DNA from: Gammaproteobacteria bacterium
GTDB taxonomy: Bacteria > Pseudomonadota > Gammaproteobacteria > Pseudomonadales > Halieaceae
DNA length: 49,247 nt
Assembly (NCBI GenBank): GCA_030427485.1
Contig: JAUICG010000032.1
Coordinates: 1-49,247 of the forward strand
Direction: 5' to 3'
The position numbers and the translations under genes were made by a program. The notes under the pieces were generated by a model. That model did not search any database. It worked only from the letters and a program-made list of their open reading frames with translations, and had not been told where the DNA came from. The first letter of the stretch is position 1; the number at the start of each line of letters is the position of its first letter. Below, one piece after another: positions 1 to 8,043 of the stretch.

Positions 1-1140
1 TTCGGCCAGGATTTCGTCGCTGTGCTGCCCGATAGTGCCGCTCGCGAAGCCGCAGCCGGAGGGTGTTTTGCTGAAGTGCACGGGGTTTTTCGGTTCCACT
101 ATCGCACCGGCCAGCGGGTGCTCGCTTTCGACGAACAAGCCGTTGGCGCGCATTTGCGGGTGCTGCGGCAGTTCGTGCAGGAAGTGGGCCCGGGCACAGG
201 GTACGTCGGCGGCCTCCAGCCCGGCGATCACGTCGTCGATATCCATCTCCCCTGCCCGCTGGAACACCTGCGCCGCAAGCGCCTCTACATCATCCTTGTG
301 CTGCACGCGATCCATCACGGTGGCGAATTTCGGATCGCTGGAGTCCACACCGAAGACTGCGCACCAGCCGTGGAACTGGCTGTCGGTCACCGGCGCCGCC
401 TGTGCGTAACCGTTTTTACAGCGTATCAGCGGCACGCCCCGGGCCACTTCCACGCCCGCAGTGGCGCGTTCTGACCGGAACAACGCCTTGCCGCCCACAT
501 CCGGCCACATGAACGCGGCCACCGTATCGACCATCGCAATCTGGATGTGCTGGCCGCCGGCGCCGCGCTCGCGCGCGAACAGCGCCGCGCTGATTGCCTG
601 GCTCGCATAGGTCGCTGTCAGCTTGTCGGCGAAAATCTGGTAGTACTGGGTGGGCTCACCCGTTTCGACGTTGGCCTGGCTCATCGCGACGCCGCTGAAC
701 GCCTGGATCACGTTGTCGTACGCCGCGTGATCCGACATCGGGCCCCGATGGCCGAAGCCGGTCACGGACAGGTAGATCACCGCAGGATTGATGGCCGATA
801 AGGTTGCGTAGTCCACATGCAACCGCTCGGCGACGCCGGGCCGGAAGTTGTGCATCACCACGTCGGTCTGCGCCGCGAGTTGGTGGACGACTTTCTGCGC
901 GTCGGGCTGCTTCAGGTCCAGCGCCAGGCAGCGCTTGCCGCGGTTCACGCCCTGGAAGATTGCGCCGACGCCGTCGCAGCTCGCGCCCACGTAACGCATC
1001 ACGTCGCCGATGCCGGGTGGCTCGACCTTGATCACCTCGGCGCCCTGGTCCGCGAGGATGCCGCCGGCCAGTGGCGCCGCCAGCATGCCGCCGAGGTCGA
1101 GTACGCGCACGCCGCGCATGGGCCCGTTGATCGAAGACAT
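1..1140 (-). CDS. Family III CoA-transferase (CaiB/BaiF type), 3' end cut by window edge
   Basis: The frame is open from an ATG at 1140 to base 1 (380 codons) with no stop, so the C-terminus lies outside the window. The N-terminus MSSINGPMRGVRVLDLGGML is followed by the family signatures GAEVIKVEPP (about 34-43), NRGKRCLALDLK (66-77) and NFRPGVAERL (98-107). The probable catalytic Asp is D172 in FADKLTA, where formyl-CoA transferase has D169. These cytoplasmic enzymes move CoA from one acid to another, forming a covalent glutamyl/aspartyl-CoA type intermediate; the substrate here cannot be read. The start follows the epimerase stop at 1153 by only 12 bases, and a strong GGAGG ribosome site fills that gap, so the two genes are one operon. 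Carnitine, oxalate or acyl/steroid acid substrates are all possible. Confidence 0.9.
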   Translation of the reverse strand, partial: MSSINGPMRGVRVLDLGGMLAAPLAGGILADQGAEVIKVEPPGIGDVMRYVGASCDGVGAIFQGVNRGKRCLALDLKQPDAQKVVHQLAAQTDVVMHNFRPGVAERLHVDYATLSAINPAVIYLSVTGFGHRGPMSDHAAYDNVIQAFSGVAMSQANVETGEPTQYYQIFADKLTATYASQAISAALFARERGAGGQHIQIAMVDTVAAFMWPDVGGKALFRSERATAGVEVARGVPLIRCKNGYAQAAPVTDSQFHGWCAVFGVDSSDPKFATVMDRVQHKDDVEALAAQVFQRAGEMDIDDVIAGLEAADVPCARAHFLHELPQHPQMRANGLFVESEHPLAGAIVEPKNPVHFSKTPSGCGFASGTIGQHSDEILAE

Positions 1141-1152
1141 GCTGCTACCTCC

Positions 1153-2265
1153 TCACGATTCGCTGAATTGCGCCTGGGAACGCGCCCGGCCGCCGGGTCC
1201 GCTGTATGCCATGCCGAGGCCCGGCTCCTGTTCGCCGTCCCAGCCGGGCATCTGCGCCGTGAGCCGCAGCCAGGCGTCGATCAGGCGGTCCTCGGCGGCG
1301 TAGTCGAACGGGTCCTCCAGCACCATCTCCTCCATGCCGCCGCGTTCGGGCGGATGGGCGACCAGCCAGTCCACGGTGAGGCGCAGTGCCTCGCGCGGGT
1401 CGACCTTGTCGCGGTAGTCGAGGTCGTAGCGCAGCGCGCTCACATCCTGCAGCCTGTGCGTGGTTTGCGGCTGCATCACCAGCGGCCGGCTCGGTATGGC
1501 CAGCTCCCACGGCATATTGATCACTTCCAGCGGGACGCCCATGTGCGCCGCGATTGTCTCCGCCACCTGGCGCAGCGTGAGCACTTTTGCATCGGCGATA
1601 TTGTAGATTTTGCCGCGGCTGGCCTCGGGCCGGTCGACCGCGAGCAGCATGCCGTGGGCGATGTTCTCCGCGTAGCCGAAACTGTGCAGGGTGAGCCCGC
1701 CGTCCGGCAGGATAAGCCTGCGGCGCCCCTCGAGAAAGCGCCGCACCAGCAACCACTCGCGTGGTACCAACTGGTACTTGCCGTATACGTAGGGGTAGCG
1801 AAAATGCGTCGCATCGGGAATGGTGTCGAACAGGGCCTGCTCGGTGCGCACGATGCGAAAGCCCTTTGAGTCCTCTTCCATCGCGCCCACCTGTTCGTGG
1901 TCCTCGAAAATGGGTACATCCATCCCGCCGGGTCCGGCCAGCGCGGGGTTCATGTAGCCGCGATAGGCCGGCCCGCCACCGGCGGAGAGGAAGCGACTGC
2001 AGTTGCCGGCCATCACCTGCGCCACCGCGCGCAGCCGGCCATAGGTTGCAATGCACAGGTCGAAACGCCGACCGGCCAGTGCGTCTTCCAGGCTCGCCTT
2101 GTCATAGGGGTCGGTGTGGATGTGCTCGAGGTGCGCCGGATTTTCCGCGACCTCATGGCCGCCGCGGTGCAGGATCACCACCTCATAGCCGCGCTGCAGC
2201 AGCCCGTTGACCAGGTAATGCCCGGTGGGGCCGGTGCCGCCGATGACCAGCGCTGTCTTGGACAT
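1153..2265 (-). CDS. NAD(P)-dependent epimerase/dehydratase-like protein (extended/atypical SDR)
   Basis: The 370-residue protein begins with a Rossmann fold, VIGGTGPTGHYLVNGLLQRG (glycine motif GxxGxxG at about 9-15), followed by beta-2 HRGG. The centre has YPYVYGKYQLVPREW with candidate catalytic Tyr and Lys residues, then HSFGYAENIAHGMLLAVDRP, typical of nucleoside-diphosphate-sugar epimerase-like folds. The C-terminal 60 residues are specific to this subgroup. It should bind NAD(P) in the cytoplasm; the substrate is unknown. Its stop is followed directly by the ribosome site of the CoA-transferase gene, so the two probably act in one acyl or alcohol degradation path. The pairing is the only functional clue. 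Confidence 0.75.
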   Translation of the reverse strand: MSKTALVIGGTGPTGHYLVNGLLQRGYEVVILHRGGHEVAENPAHLEHIHTDPYDKASLEDALAGRRFDLCIATYGRLRAVAQVMAGNCSRFLSAGGGPAYRGYMNPALAGPGGMDVPIFEDHEQVGAMEEDSKGFRIVRTEQALFDTIPDATHFRYPYVYGKYQLVPREWLLVRRFLEGRRRLILPDGGLTLHSFGYAENIAHGMLLAVDRPEASRGKIYNIADAKVLTLRQVAETIAAHMGVPLEVINMPWELAIPSRPLVMQPQTTHRLQDVSALRYDLDYRDKVDPREALRLTVDWLVAHPPERGGMEEMVLEDPFDYAAEDRLIDAWLRLTAQMPGWDGEQEPGLGMAYSGPGGRARSQAQFSES

Positions 2266-2480
2266 GATGTTTGCCTTGGAGGACTAGCTTTATCCAAAGC
2301 ATACTGCATCGAAACGCTGCGCACTGACAAGGCCTCCATTTCCGCGCTGGAGGGTATGCGTGCACTGAATCTGCTGGTTGTCCGGCAGTCCTAACGGGAT
2401 ACTACCGTGTTCCAGGGCGGCTTTTTTGGTGTGGAGCAGCAGAATGCCTTGCTGGACAGCGACGGAGTCCGGATGCAGGG

Positions 2481-3056
2481 CTACTTCCGGCCAACGACAG
2501 CAGCTCGCCCTCGCAGAAGCGGCAGCAGCGCGGTGGCGACCAGCGCGAGCGTGCCGGGGAGCGGCACGCCAGTCGTCGCCAGGTAGCTTCCATCGACTGT
2601 AGTACCAGCCCCGCTCATCAGGTACAGGTCCAGGCTCGGCCCATAGCCGGGTGGTTGGAACGTCAGGAAGGCGCCGTTGTCATTGGTGAAGTCTATGGAA
2701 CCCAGGTGCGGCCCGCTGCCGAACCCCTGGCTGTTGGAAAACTGCAAGCGCCGGCCGGTGCCGTAATGGGTAACCACCGCGAGTACCTGGCCAAGGGGCG
2801 TATCCGCATCGGCCAGACTGAACGACTGTCCGGCGATCGAAAACTGCATCGACAGGTTGGTCAGCGAGCTCAGTGAGAACGTCCCGTTGCCGATGTCGTC
2901 GAAGCTGACCTGACCGGTGCCAACCATGGGCGGTTCGAGCGGCAGGCTGTTGAACACGTTGTCGAATGCGAAGCCGAAAGTGACCGGAAGCGCGCTGGCA
3001 TTCCCTGCCCAACCAACCACCAGGCACAGTGCAAGAAGCCGTTTTATCCCGCCCAT
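2481..3056 (-). CDS. Secreted protein with VPLP-type C-terminal sorting signal (PEP-CTERM-like)
   Basis: The protein has 191 residues. An N-terminal signal peptide (KRLLALCLVVGWAGNASA, cleavage near residue 22) leads into a Gly/Ser/Asn/Phe-rich beta-type region with no catalytic motif. The last 30 residues follow the exosortase pattern: the motif GVPLPGTLAL, a hydrophobic helix (ALVATALLPLL) and a basic tail (RGRAAVVGRK). The variant VPLPG recalls the VPLPA-CTERM class of PEP-CTERM proteins. Such proteins are exported, cut by an exosortase/archaeosortase-like enzyme and placed on the surface or in exopolysaccharide. No exosortase or polysaccharide gene lies in this window, so the sorting enzyme would be encoded elsewhere. 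It is transcribed as a single gene or distal to the FAD enzyme, 181 bases upstream. Confidence 0.7.
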   Translation of the reverse strand: MGGIKRLLALCLVVGWAGNASALPVTFGFAFDNVFNSLPLEPPMVGTGQVSFDDIGNGTFSLSSLTNLSMQFSIAGQSFSLADADTPLGQVLAVVTHYGTGRRLQFSNSQGFGSGPHLGSIDFTNDNGAFLTFQPPGYGPSLDLYLMSGAGTTVDGSYLATTGVPLPGTLALVATALLPLLRGRAAVVGRK

Positions 3057-3237
3057 CGCTATACCCTCTACAAGACCCTACGATGCCCGGCTCCGCCTGC
3101 TTGCCTGGCCGGGGAAGTATAGCTGATGTTGGCTCAAACGCGCTTGCCGTCGATTTTTTCAGGACTCTTTCACACGGCGCGACACAACGCGAAACGCGTC
3201 AACTGAGCGCGACCCGGTTCGGCAGAAACCGCACTTT

Positions 3238-4704
3238 TCAAGCACTTTCCAGATCCGCGGCGACCATCGCCGCCACGTTGAACCCGGAATCCACCGCCTG
3301 GTGTGTGCCTGCACCCTTGCCGCCGGCATCGCAGCCGACGATGTAGAGCCCCGGCAGCGGCGTGCGTGCATCCGGCTTGCTGCGGCCGCACTGCCCGATC
3401 ACCTGCGCGATACCCACCGCCTCGCCGCCGCAACCGGGCACCGCCACGTCGCGGCTCATGCTGGCGATCTGTTTCGCGCCGTAGGGCTCCTTGCGCACGA
3501 TGTGGTCTTTCAGCTCCGGCCACAGTTCGTCGATCACCGCCTCGCAGCGTGCGATCGCCTCGTCCACCAGCGCGGATTCAGTGTCCGCCGGCATGAATAC
3601 CTGGCAGTTGGCCAACTGGTGGCCGGGGACGTCCGACAGGCCGGGGTCGAACTCCGAGGGCACGTCGATTGCGATCAGCGGCACGTTGGGCCATTTGCCT
3701 TTCAGCATATCCTGGTAGCGCTTCTCATCCAGCCAGCTCTCGTCGGAGAACACCGGGATCAGCGCGGCGTCGAAAATGCGCTTGTCGAGCACGTAGCGGA
3801 AGCCGCAAATCGCCCAGCTCGGCTCCAGCGAGGTCACCCGCTCCACGTACGCCGCCGGAAAATGCCGCGCGCCGGCGAGCTTCAGCACGGTGGGCTGGAT
3901 GCCGGCGTTGGAGATTACCGTGCGGGCGCGGATGTCGCGCCCATCGATACGTACACCGGCCGCGCGCCCGTCTTCCACCAGAATCTCCTGCACCCGCGTC
4001 TTCGTCAGGTACAGGCCGCCCCGCTCCTGCACGTACTCGGCGCACACTTCGGCGACGTGGCCGTAGCCGCCGATATGGTAGCGCCCGGCTCCGCCCAGCA
4101 CCTGGTCGCGCAGCGCGTAGATCATCTCCGACGCGGGCAGCCTGTCCACCGCCACCACGAACAGGGTATTCAGGTTCATGCAGATCTGGCTGACCAGCGG
4201 CGCAGCGAGGTCGAAGCGCGCCATCCATTCGAACGCGCCGGTGTTATCGAGCGCATCGATCGCGGCATTGTCCAGGCTGAGGATCTCGCCATAGAACGCG
4301 GCCAGCGCCTCGAGGTCGGCATCGGTTACGCCGAGGGTGGCCTTCATGTCCGCCATCTCCTTCTCCGAACCGGTCGCCACCAGCGGGTTGTAACTGACCT
4401 TCCACACGCCGTCTTTATTCAGGTAGCGAATCGACGCGGCGTCGCCCTCGGGTACCACGAAGGGCGTGCGATCGGCGATACCGAGCACATCCACCAGTTC
4501 GTGGAAGCGCGAGTTGTACGCCGGGATGCCGACGGCGCCGAACATCTCGAAGCGATAACCCTTGCGCTCCGTGGTCTGCGTCTTGCCGCCCGCGCGCGCC
4601 GTCTTCTCCAGCAGCGCCACCTTCAAACCGCGGTGCGCCAGCAGCGCCGCGACGGAGGCGCCTCCGAATCCCGCGCCGATCACGCAGACATCAAACTCTT
4701 CCAT
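3238..4704 (-). CDS. Phytoene desaturase/retinol saturase-like FAD-dependent oxidoreductase
   Basis: The protein has 488 residues. The N-terminal dinucleotide fold CVIGAGFGGASVAALLAHRG (GxGxxG, about 8-13) is followed by the KTARAGGKTQT segment (about 34-44), both typical of CrtI-type flavoproteins. The C-terminal FAD site LPGLYIVGCDAGGKGAGTHQ and the final helix DSGFNVAAMVAADL match the amine oxidase/phytoene desaturase fold. It should be a soluble or membrane-associated FAD enzyme that oxidises or saturates a lipophilic substrate. No carotenoid synthesis genes are nearby, so a role with another isoprenoid or steroid is as likely. An AGGAAC ribosome site precedes the ATG. The length is normal for the family. 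Substrate unknown. Confidence 0.82.
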   Translation of the reverse strand: MEEFDVCVIGAGFGGASVAALLAHRGLKVALLEKTARAGGKTQTTERKGYRFEMFGAVGIPAYNSRFHELVDVLGIADRTPFVVPEGDAASIRYLNKDGVWKVSYNPLVATGSEKEMADMKATLGVTDADLEALAAFYGEILSLDNAAIDALDNTGAFEWMARFDLAAPLVSQICMNLNTLFVVAVDRLPASEMIYALRDQVLGGAGRYHIGGYGHVAEVCAEYVQERGGLYLTKTRVQEILVEDGRAAGVRIDGRDIRARTVISNAGIQPTVLKLAGARHFPAAYVERVTSLEPSWAICGFRYVLDKRIFDAALIPVFSDESWLDEKRYQDMLKGKWPNVPLIAIDVPSEFDPGLSDVPGHQLANCQVFMPADTESALVDEAIARCEAVIDELWPELKDHIVRKEPYGAKQIASMSRDVAVPGCGGEAVGIAQVIGQCGRSKPDARTPLPGLYIVGCDAGGKGAGTHQAVDSGFNVAAMVAADLESA

Positions 4705-4819
4705 TGAACTGTTCCTGTGTTGCAGATTGTGAGCGCGCAGTATGCACGCAAAACCGCCGGGTCGCCTACTGCGCGGACAGCTATGACTGCCGTTTCGTCG
4801 AGATCGTCCAGCCAGTCTG

Positions 4820-5671
4820 TCATCGGCGCCGATAACGGTAGACCGAGAGCGCAGCGCTTGCGCCCAGCACCAGGGCGCAGCCTGCCAGCTTGACCGGGGT
4901 TATCACCTCGTCCAGGAACAGCGCACTGCCGATCACCGCCCCGGGCAGATAGAGAAAGTAGATCATGCTGGCGAAGAGCGCGGGTAACTCGGTACTGGCC
5001 TTGACCCACAGGCCGTGGGAGACCACCGTGCAGAGCAGTCCCAGCACCGCCAGTTGGTATACGTCAACCCGGTCCAGGTCCCAGTTGGCGCCGCCCCACA
5101 GCGGCAGGAATACCAACAGGGCGAAGAAGAACTGTCCCCAGGTGCGCTCCGGTGTACCGATATCCCTGGCGCGCTGGTGCAGCAGGGGCAGCGCGGCGTA
5201 GAGCAGGGCGCTGCACAGGCCGATAGCGATACCCAGGGAGACGTCATTCTCCAGCGACATCTCCGGCGAAACAATGATGCAACCCACAAAGCTGGCGCCA
5301 ATGGCCATCCACTCCACGCCGTCGACCCGTTCGCGGTTGAACACGAAGGCGAGCACCAGGTATTGCACCGAGTAGGTGAGGATAGTCAGCGCCGCGATGG
5401 CCGCGGTGGCCAGCTTGATGCAGAGGAAATACATCAACCAGTGCAGTCCGAAGACCGCGCCGATAACCAGCAACTTCAGCCACTGCCGCCCGGACAGACG
5501 CAGCAACTGCGCGCGCAGCAGTATCCACGGCGTGAACGCTGCCACCGCGATAGCCAGGCGGGCGATACCCACGGTGATGGCATTGGCGTCCGTGGACTTG
5601 ACCAGTACCGGAACGGCCGACATGGTCAGGACGGCCGCCACGCCGGTGAGAATCAGTTGGCTGCGGGTCAT
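4820..5671 (-). CDS. DMT-superfamily (EamA/RhaT) membrane transporter
   Basis: The protein has about 283 residues and ten predicted transmembrane helices, arranged as two EamA repeats: TM1 LILTGVAAVLTMSAVPVLV, and the second half starting near DVSLGIAIGLCSALLYAALP. It belongs to the drug/metabolite transporter superfamily, mostly inner-membrane exporters of amino acids, metabolites or drugs; the substrate is unknown. The ATG at 5671 was chosen because it begins right before TM1. An upstream in-frame ATG at 5719 would add a basic 16-residue extension with no ribosome site. The chosen ATG overlaps, as ATGA, the stop of a 22-codon leader ORF that does have a ribosome site, which suggests coupled translation. 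Confidence 0.82.
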   Translation of the reverse strand: MTRSQLILTGVAAVLTMSAVPVLVKSTDANAITVGIARLAIAVAAFTPWILLRAQLLRLSGRQWLKLLVIGAVFGLHWLMYFLCIKLATAAIAALTILTYSVQYLVLAFVFNRERVDGVEWMAIGASFVGCIIVSPEMSLENDVSLGIAIGLCSALLYAALPLLHQRARDIGTPERTWGQFFFALLVFLPLWGGANWDLDRVDVYQLAVLGLLCTVVSHGLWVKASTELPALFASMIYFLYLPGAVIGSALFLDEVITPVKLAGCALVLGASAALSVYRYRRR

Positions 5672-5736
5672 CGGGTTTGGGTAAAGGCGGCCTGGCGTCC
5701 GCTGCCGCCGCTGCCGCATAAATCAGACTCGGACAT
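5668..5736 (-). CDS. Possible 22-codon leader ORF coupled to the DMT transporter
   Basis: The frame starts ATG TCC GAG TCT and encodes MSESDLCGSGGSGRQAAF plus four residues. A GGAGAT ribosome site sits a few bases upstream of the ATG, whereas the transporter start itself has none. The TGA stop overlaps the transporter ATG (ATGA), a classic geometry for translational coupling. The peptide resembles no known family. It may be a true leader peptide, or simply a misread extra start. The geometry is seen directly; function is inference. Confidence 0.35.
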   Translation of the reverse strand: MSESDLCGSGGSGRQAAFTQTR

Positions 5737-6060
5737 GGATCTCCAGTTACTCAATTAAAGTACCTCGCGCGGACAGACTGAACCACTACCGGTCAACCCC
5801 GGATGAATTGTAGATGGGCAGTGCGCAGTATACCGGATTGACGAGAGCCGCTTGATCAACGGCTCGACTCTGTACAAGTGGGGAATTCCCTTATACGCAA
5901 GCACCCTGCCTTTCTGATCGCCAGTCTGAAGCCGGCGTTTGGGAGAGGTGGCGGTCCTGTGGCGAATCCGTTTCGGGATGGGTGACCCCGTGTTCCGCAT
6001 TCTCTACTCGCCACACCCGGTGAGTATTACCTATACTCCAGAGCCGGTATCAAGACGACA
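5737..6060. other. Divergent intergenic region with hairpin and short palindrome
   Basis: No convincing gene lies here; the one long minus-strand frame (5755-6000) is rich in Arg/Pro/Ser and has no family resemblance. A perfect 6-bp hairpin (GAGCCG / CGGCTC, loop CTTGATCAA) lies at 5845-5865 without a T-run, so it is not a normal terminator. Near the TetR gene, GAGTAT-TACCT-ATACTC (6022-6038) is an inverted repeat that overlaps a TATACT box and could be an autoregulatory operator. Confidence 0.4.
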
Positions 6061-6660
6061 GTGAAGTCTATGACGAGAAAAAGCAGGATGTACCAGGCTC
6101 ACTATTCCACTACCCGGAATTCACGTGTCGTCCAGACGCGCCTGGCACTGAACAGGGCGTTCCTCGCGCTGTTGGACGAACACGGCTTCGAAGACATTTC
6201 AATTCCCGATCTCACCAGCAAAGCGGGTGTGAGCTACACCACGTTCTACCGCCATTACGCTAGCAAGGAACAGTTGCTCGATGAAATAGCGAAAGAGGAG
6301 ATCCATAAACTGATCGATCTCACCTTACCCGTGTTTGATCACCAGGCCCGGGCACCCGGTCAATCTGCATCGCATGTGCTAGCAAAATACGTGTCGGAGC
6401 ACAGGCATTTGTGGACAACGCTCCTGACAGGCGGCGCGGCGCCGAAATTGCGGGAGGAGTTCATGCTCATCGCGCACGGCATTGCCGATGACAGGGGCGC
6501 CGGCAAGAATGGCCTGCCCGCGGATATGGCCATCGTGTTCGGTGTCGGTGCGACGCTGGACCTGATCGCCTGCTGGCTGAAACAGAAAAAACCTATTTCA
6601 ATCAAGCGGTTCGCGTCAGTGTACGAACGTCTGGTGATTAACTCGATTCACCGGGATTAA
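6061..6660 (+). CDS. TetR/AcrR family transcriptional regulator
   Basis: The protein has up to 199 residues. The N-terminal TetR helix-turn-helix reads ISIPDLTSKAGVSYTTFYRH (about 50-69), followed by YASKEQLLDEI, the usual family continuation. The C-terminal ligand domain is diverged, as normal. The first possible start is GTG at 6061; ATG codons at 6070 and 6088 are alternatives and none has a strong ribosome site. The gene lies directly upstream of the DUF6125-like gene on the same strand, with a 25-bp palindrome between the two, so it probably represses that gene and the TBDR behind it. The ligand is unknown. Confidence 0.88.
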   Translation: MKSMTRKSRMYQAHYSTTRNSRVVQTRLALNRAFLALLDEHGFEDISIPDLTSKAGVSYTTFYRHYASKEQLLDEIAKEEIHKLIDLTLPVFDHQARAPGQSASHVLAKYVSEHRHLWTTLLTGGAAPKLREEFMLIAHGIADDRGAGKNGLPADMAIVFGVGATLDLIACWLKQKKPISIKRFASVYERLVINSIHRD

Positions 6661-6710
6661 AACCACGCTTGATTCTTTACCGGGTAACCCGGCGCTAACT
6701 GCCTCGCTTA

Positions 6711-6755
6711 TTTTTGCAACAAAATGTTGCAAAAAGGATATGGCGTGACTAGACT
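6711..6755 (+). promoter_or_regulatory. Candidate TetR operator over a sigma70 promoter
   Basis: A perfect inverted repeat with 11-bp arms (TTTTTGCAACA / TGTTGCAAAAA, spacer AAA) covers 6711-6735. Its right arm contains TTGCAA (6728-6733), which with TAGACT (6750-6755) at 16-bp spacing forms a plausible -35/-10 pair. Binding there would block the polymerase. The TetR gene just upstream is the natural candidate binder. Confidence 0.6.
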
Positions 6756-6847
6756 CTGGCTATCGGTCTCCATTCGGGTGCGGGGCATCCACACCGGCGT
6801 CCCCGCCATTCATGGACAATAAGAGCCATTCCAGCGAGGGTAAGAAT

Positions 6848-7936
6848 ATGGACGGAGAAACAACGGCGTCCGTCGTCGACCGTGGCGCGAACATCAGCAA
6901 CCCGTTGCTCGATTACGTCGTGCCCGAGAATTTCATCAAATTTCCTGTGACCGGGTCGGAAGTGCCACTGCTCGACCCCGGCAGCATGGATCGCCGGCAA
7001 ATTCCGGGAGACCCGAACGTCGACCTGCCGGATTACAGTGGCCCGTTTCGCGAGGATCTTCGCTTCACCGATTTTTCCAAAGACTGCCTCCTGAGGATGC
7101 TGGAGATGAACCAGGAGTACCGGCGGGTATGGGTAGGCGCCTGGCTGGCCGAGGCGAGTGCCAAGTTCGGGCACGAGGAGCGCCTCGAAATCGAGTGGGC
7201 CGCGTGGCGCGACGGGATGAAGCCGAAGCTTGAGGCGATGTTGCGCGAGTACCTGCCGCCAGCGCTCGCCGAGGAGCGCATTGCGGCGGCGAATCTGGGT
7301 CGTTACACCGGGGAGCGTCCCGCCGTGGATGACCTTGGTATCGACTACACAGGCCCCTTCGAGGTTGATCCAGGCATGCTGGAACTTTCCAAGGAGGAAC
7401 TTGTCCGCATCCTGCTGGGAAGCCACGAGTACATACTGCAGTGCAACCAGGGCGTCTCGATGCAGATTGTGATGCGTCATGGCTTCGCGGACATGTTCGC
7501 CATTGCCTGGGACATCTGGAGCGCCAAGGTACTTCCCGAAGTGATGGAACTGAAGGCCAGGAACATGGGCATTGGCGGCAACAACGTCGCCGCGTTCATG
7601 AAGGACCTGCAGATCGACTCTTCGGCGATGCCGGGCAAGGCGTTCGACTTGTCGTTTGAAATGCCGGAGCCGGATGTGGGCATTATGACCTTCAACCGCT
7701 GTGCCGCGCCCACGATGTTCGAGGCACTCGGACGCGAGGATATCCTCGAACAGAACTGCCATGCGGTGTGTCCGGCCTCGATAGAGGAGACGGCGAAACT
7801 CTACAACCCGAATATGAAGATGGAGATCCTTGCAATACCGCCCAGAATCAGCGAAAAGCACGTCTGCTGCGTTTGGAAACTGAGCATGCGGGATGAGACT
7901 GACCCGGACTACATCCCGGTGAAACAGTTGCCCTGA
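6848..7936 (+). CDS. Internally duplicated DUF6125-like protein of unknown function
   Basis: The protein has 362 residues from the ATG at 6848, chosen because GAGGG lies 7 bases upstream; an earlier in-frame ATG at 6812 has no ribosome site. Two copies of one module are visible: DYSGPF..FSKDCLLRMLEMNQEY..W (about 62-130) and DYTGPF..LSKEELVRILLGSHEY..W (about 166-236). The C-terminal part is Cys-rich (FNRCAAP, QNCHAVCPA, KHVCCVWKL) and recalls DUF6125 and the 2-amino-thiazoline-carboxylate hydrolase-like family. It has no signal peptide, so it is probably cytoplasmic. The Cys pattern could bind metal or a cofactor. It precedes a TBDR by 107 bases, so it may process what the receptor imports. 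The family assignment is from memory of motifs and is moderate only. Confidence 0.6.
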   Translation: MDGETTASVVDRGANISNPLLDYVVPENFIKFPVTGSEVPLLDPGSMDRRQIPGDPNVDLPDYSGPFREDLRFTDFSKDCLLRMLEMNQEYRRVWVGAWLAEASAKFGHEERLEIEWAAWRDGMKPKLEAMLREYLPPALAEERIAAANLGRYTGERPAVDDLGIDYTGPFEVDPGMLELSKEELVRILLGSHEYILQCNQGVSMQIVMRHGFADMFAIAWDIWSAKVLPEVMELKARNMGIGGNNVAAFMKDLQIDSSAMPGKAFDLSFEMPEPDVGIMTFNRCAAPTMFEALGREDILEQNCHAVCPASIEETAKLYNPNMKMEILAIPPRISEKHVCCVWKLSMRDETDPDYIPVKQLP

Positions 7937-8043
7937 CGCTACCCGTCACCGGTCTACGCCGTGGCCAGCGGGTGGACGGTGATCGGTTGGGACTCTCTGG
8001 CCGCACCGCTAATAAACCATAATAACTGGTGGGTGATCGATAC

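Noticed and set aside
817..1869. Plus-strand 350-codon frame
   Set aside because: It is the shadow of the CoA-transferase and epimerase genes on the minus strand, rich in His/Arg/Ala and without family motifs.
3301..4707. Plus-strand 468-codon frame opposite the FAD enzyme
   Set aside because: Shadow of a gene with clear FAD motifs; composition is His/Arg-rich and there is no ribosome site.
5755..6000. 81-codon minus-strand frame before the DMT transporter
   Set aside because: No ribosome site, Arg/Pro/Ser-rich and no recognisable homology; treated as intergenic.
6749..7861. Minus-strand 370-codon frame
   Set aside because: Antisense to the DUF6125-like gene, which has the ribosome site, promoter and duplicated domain.
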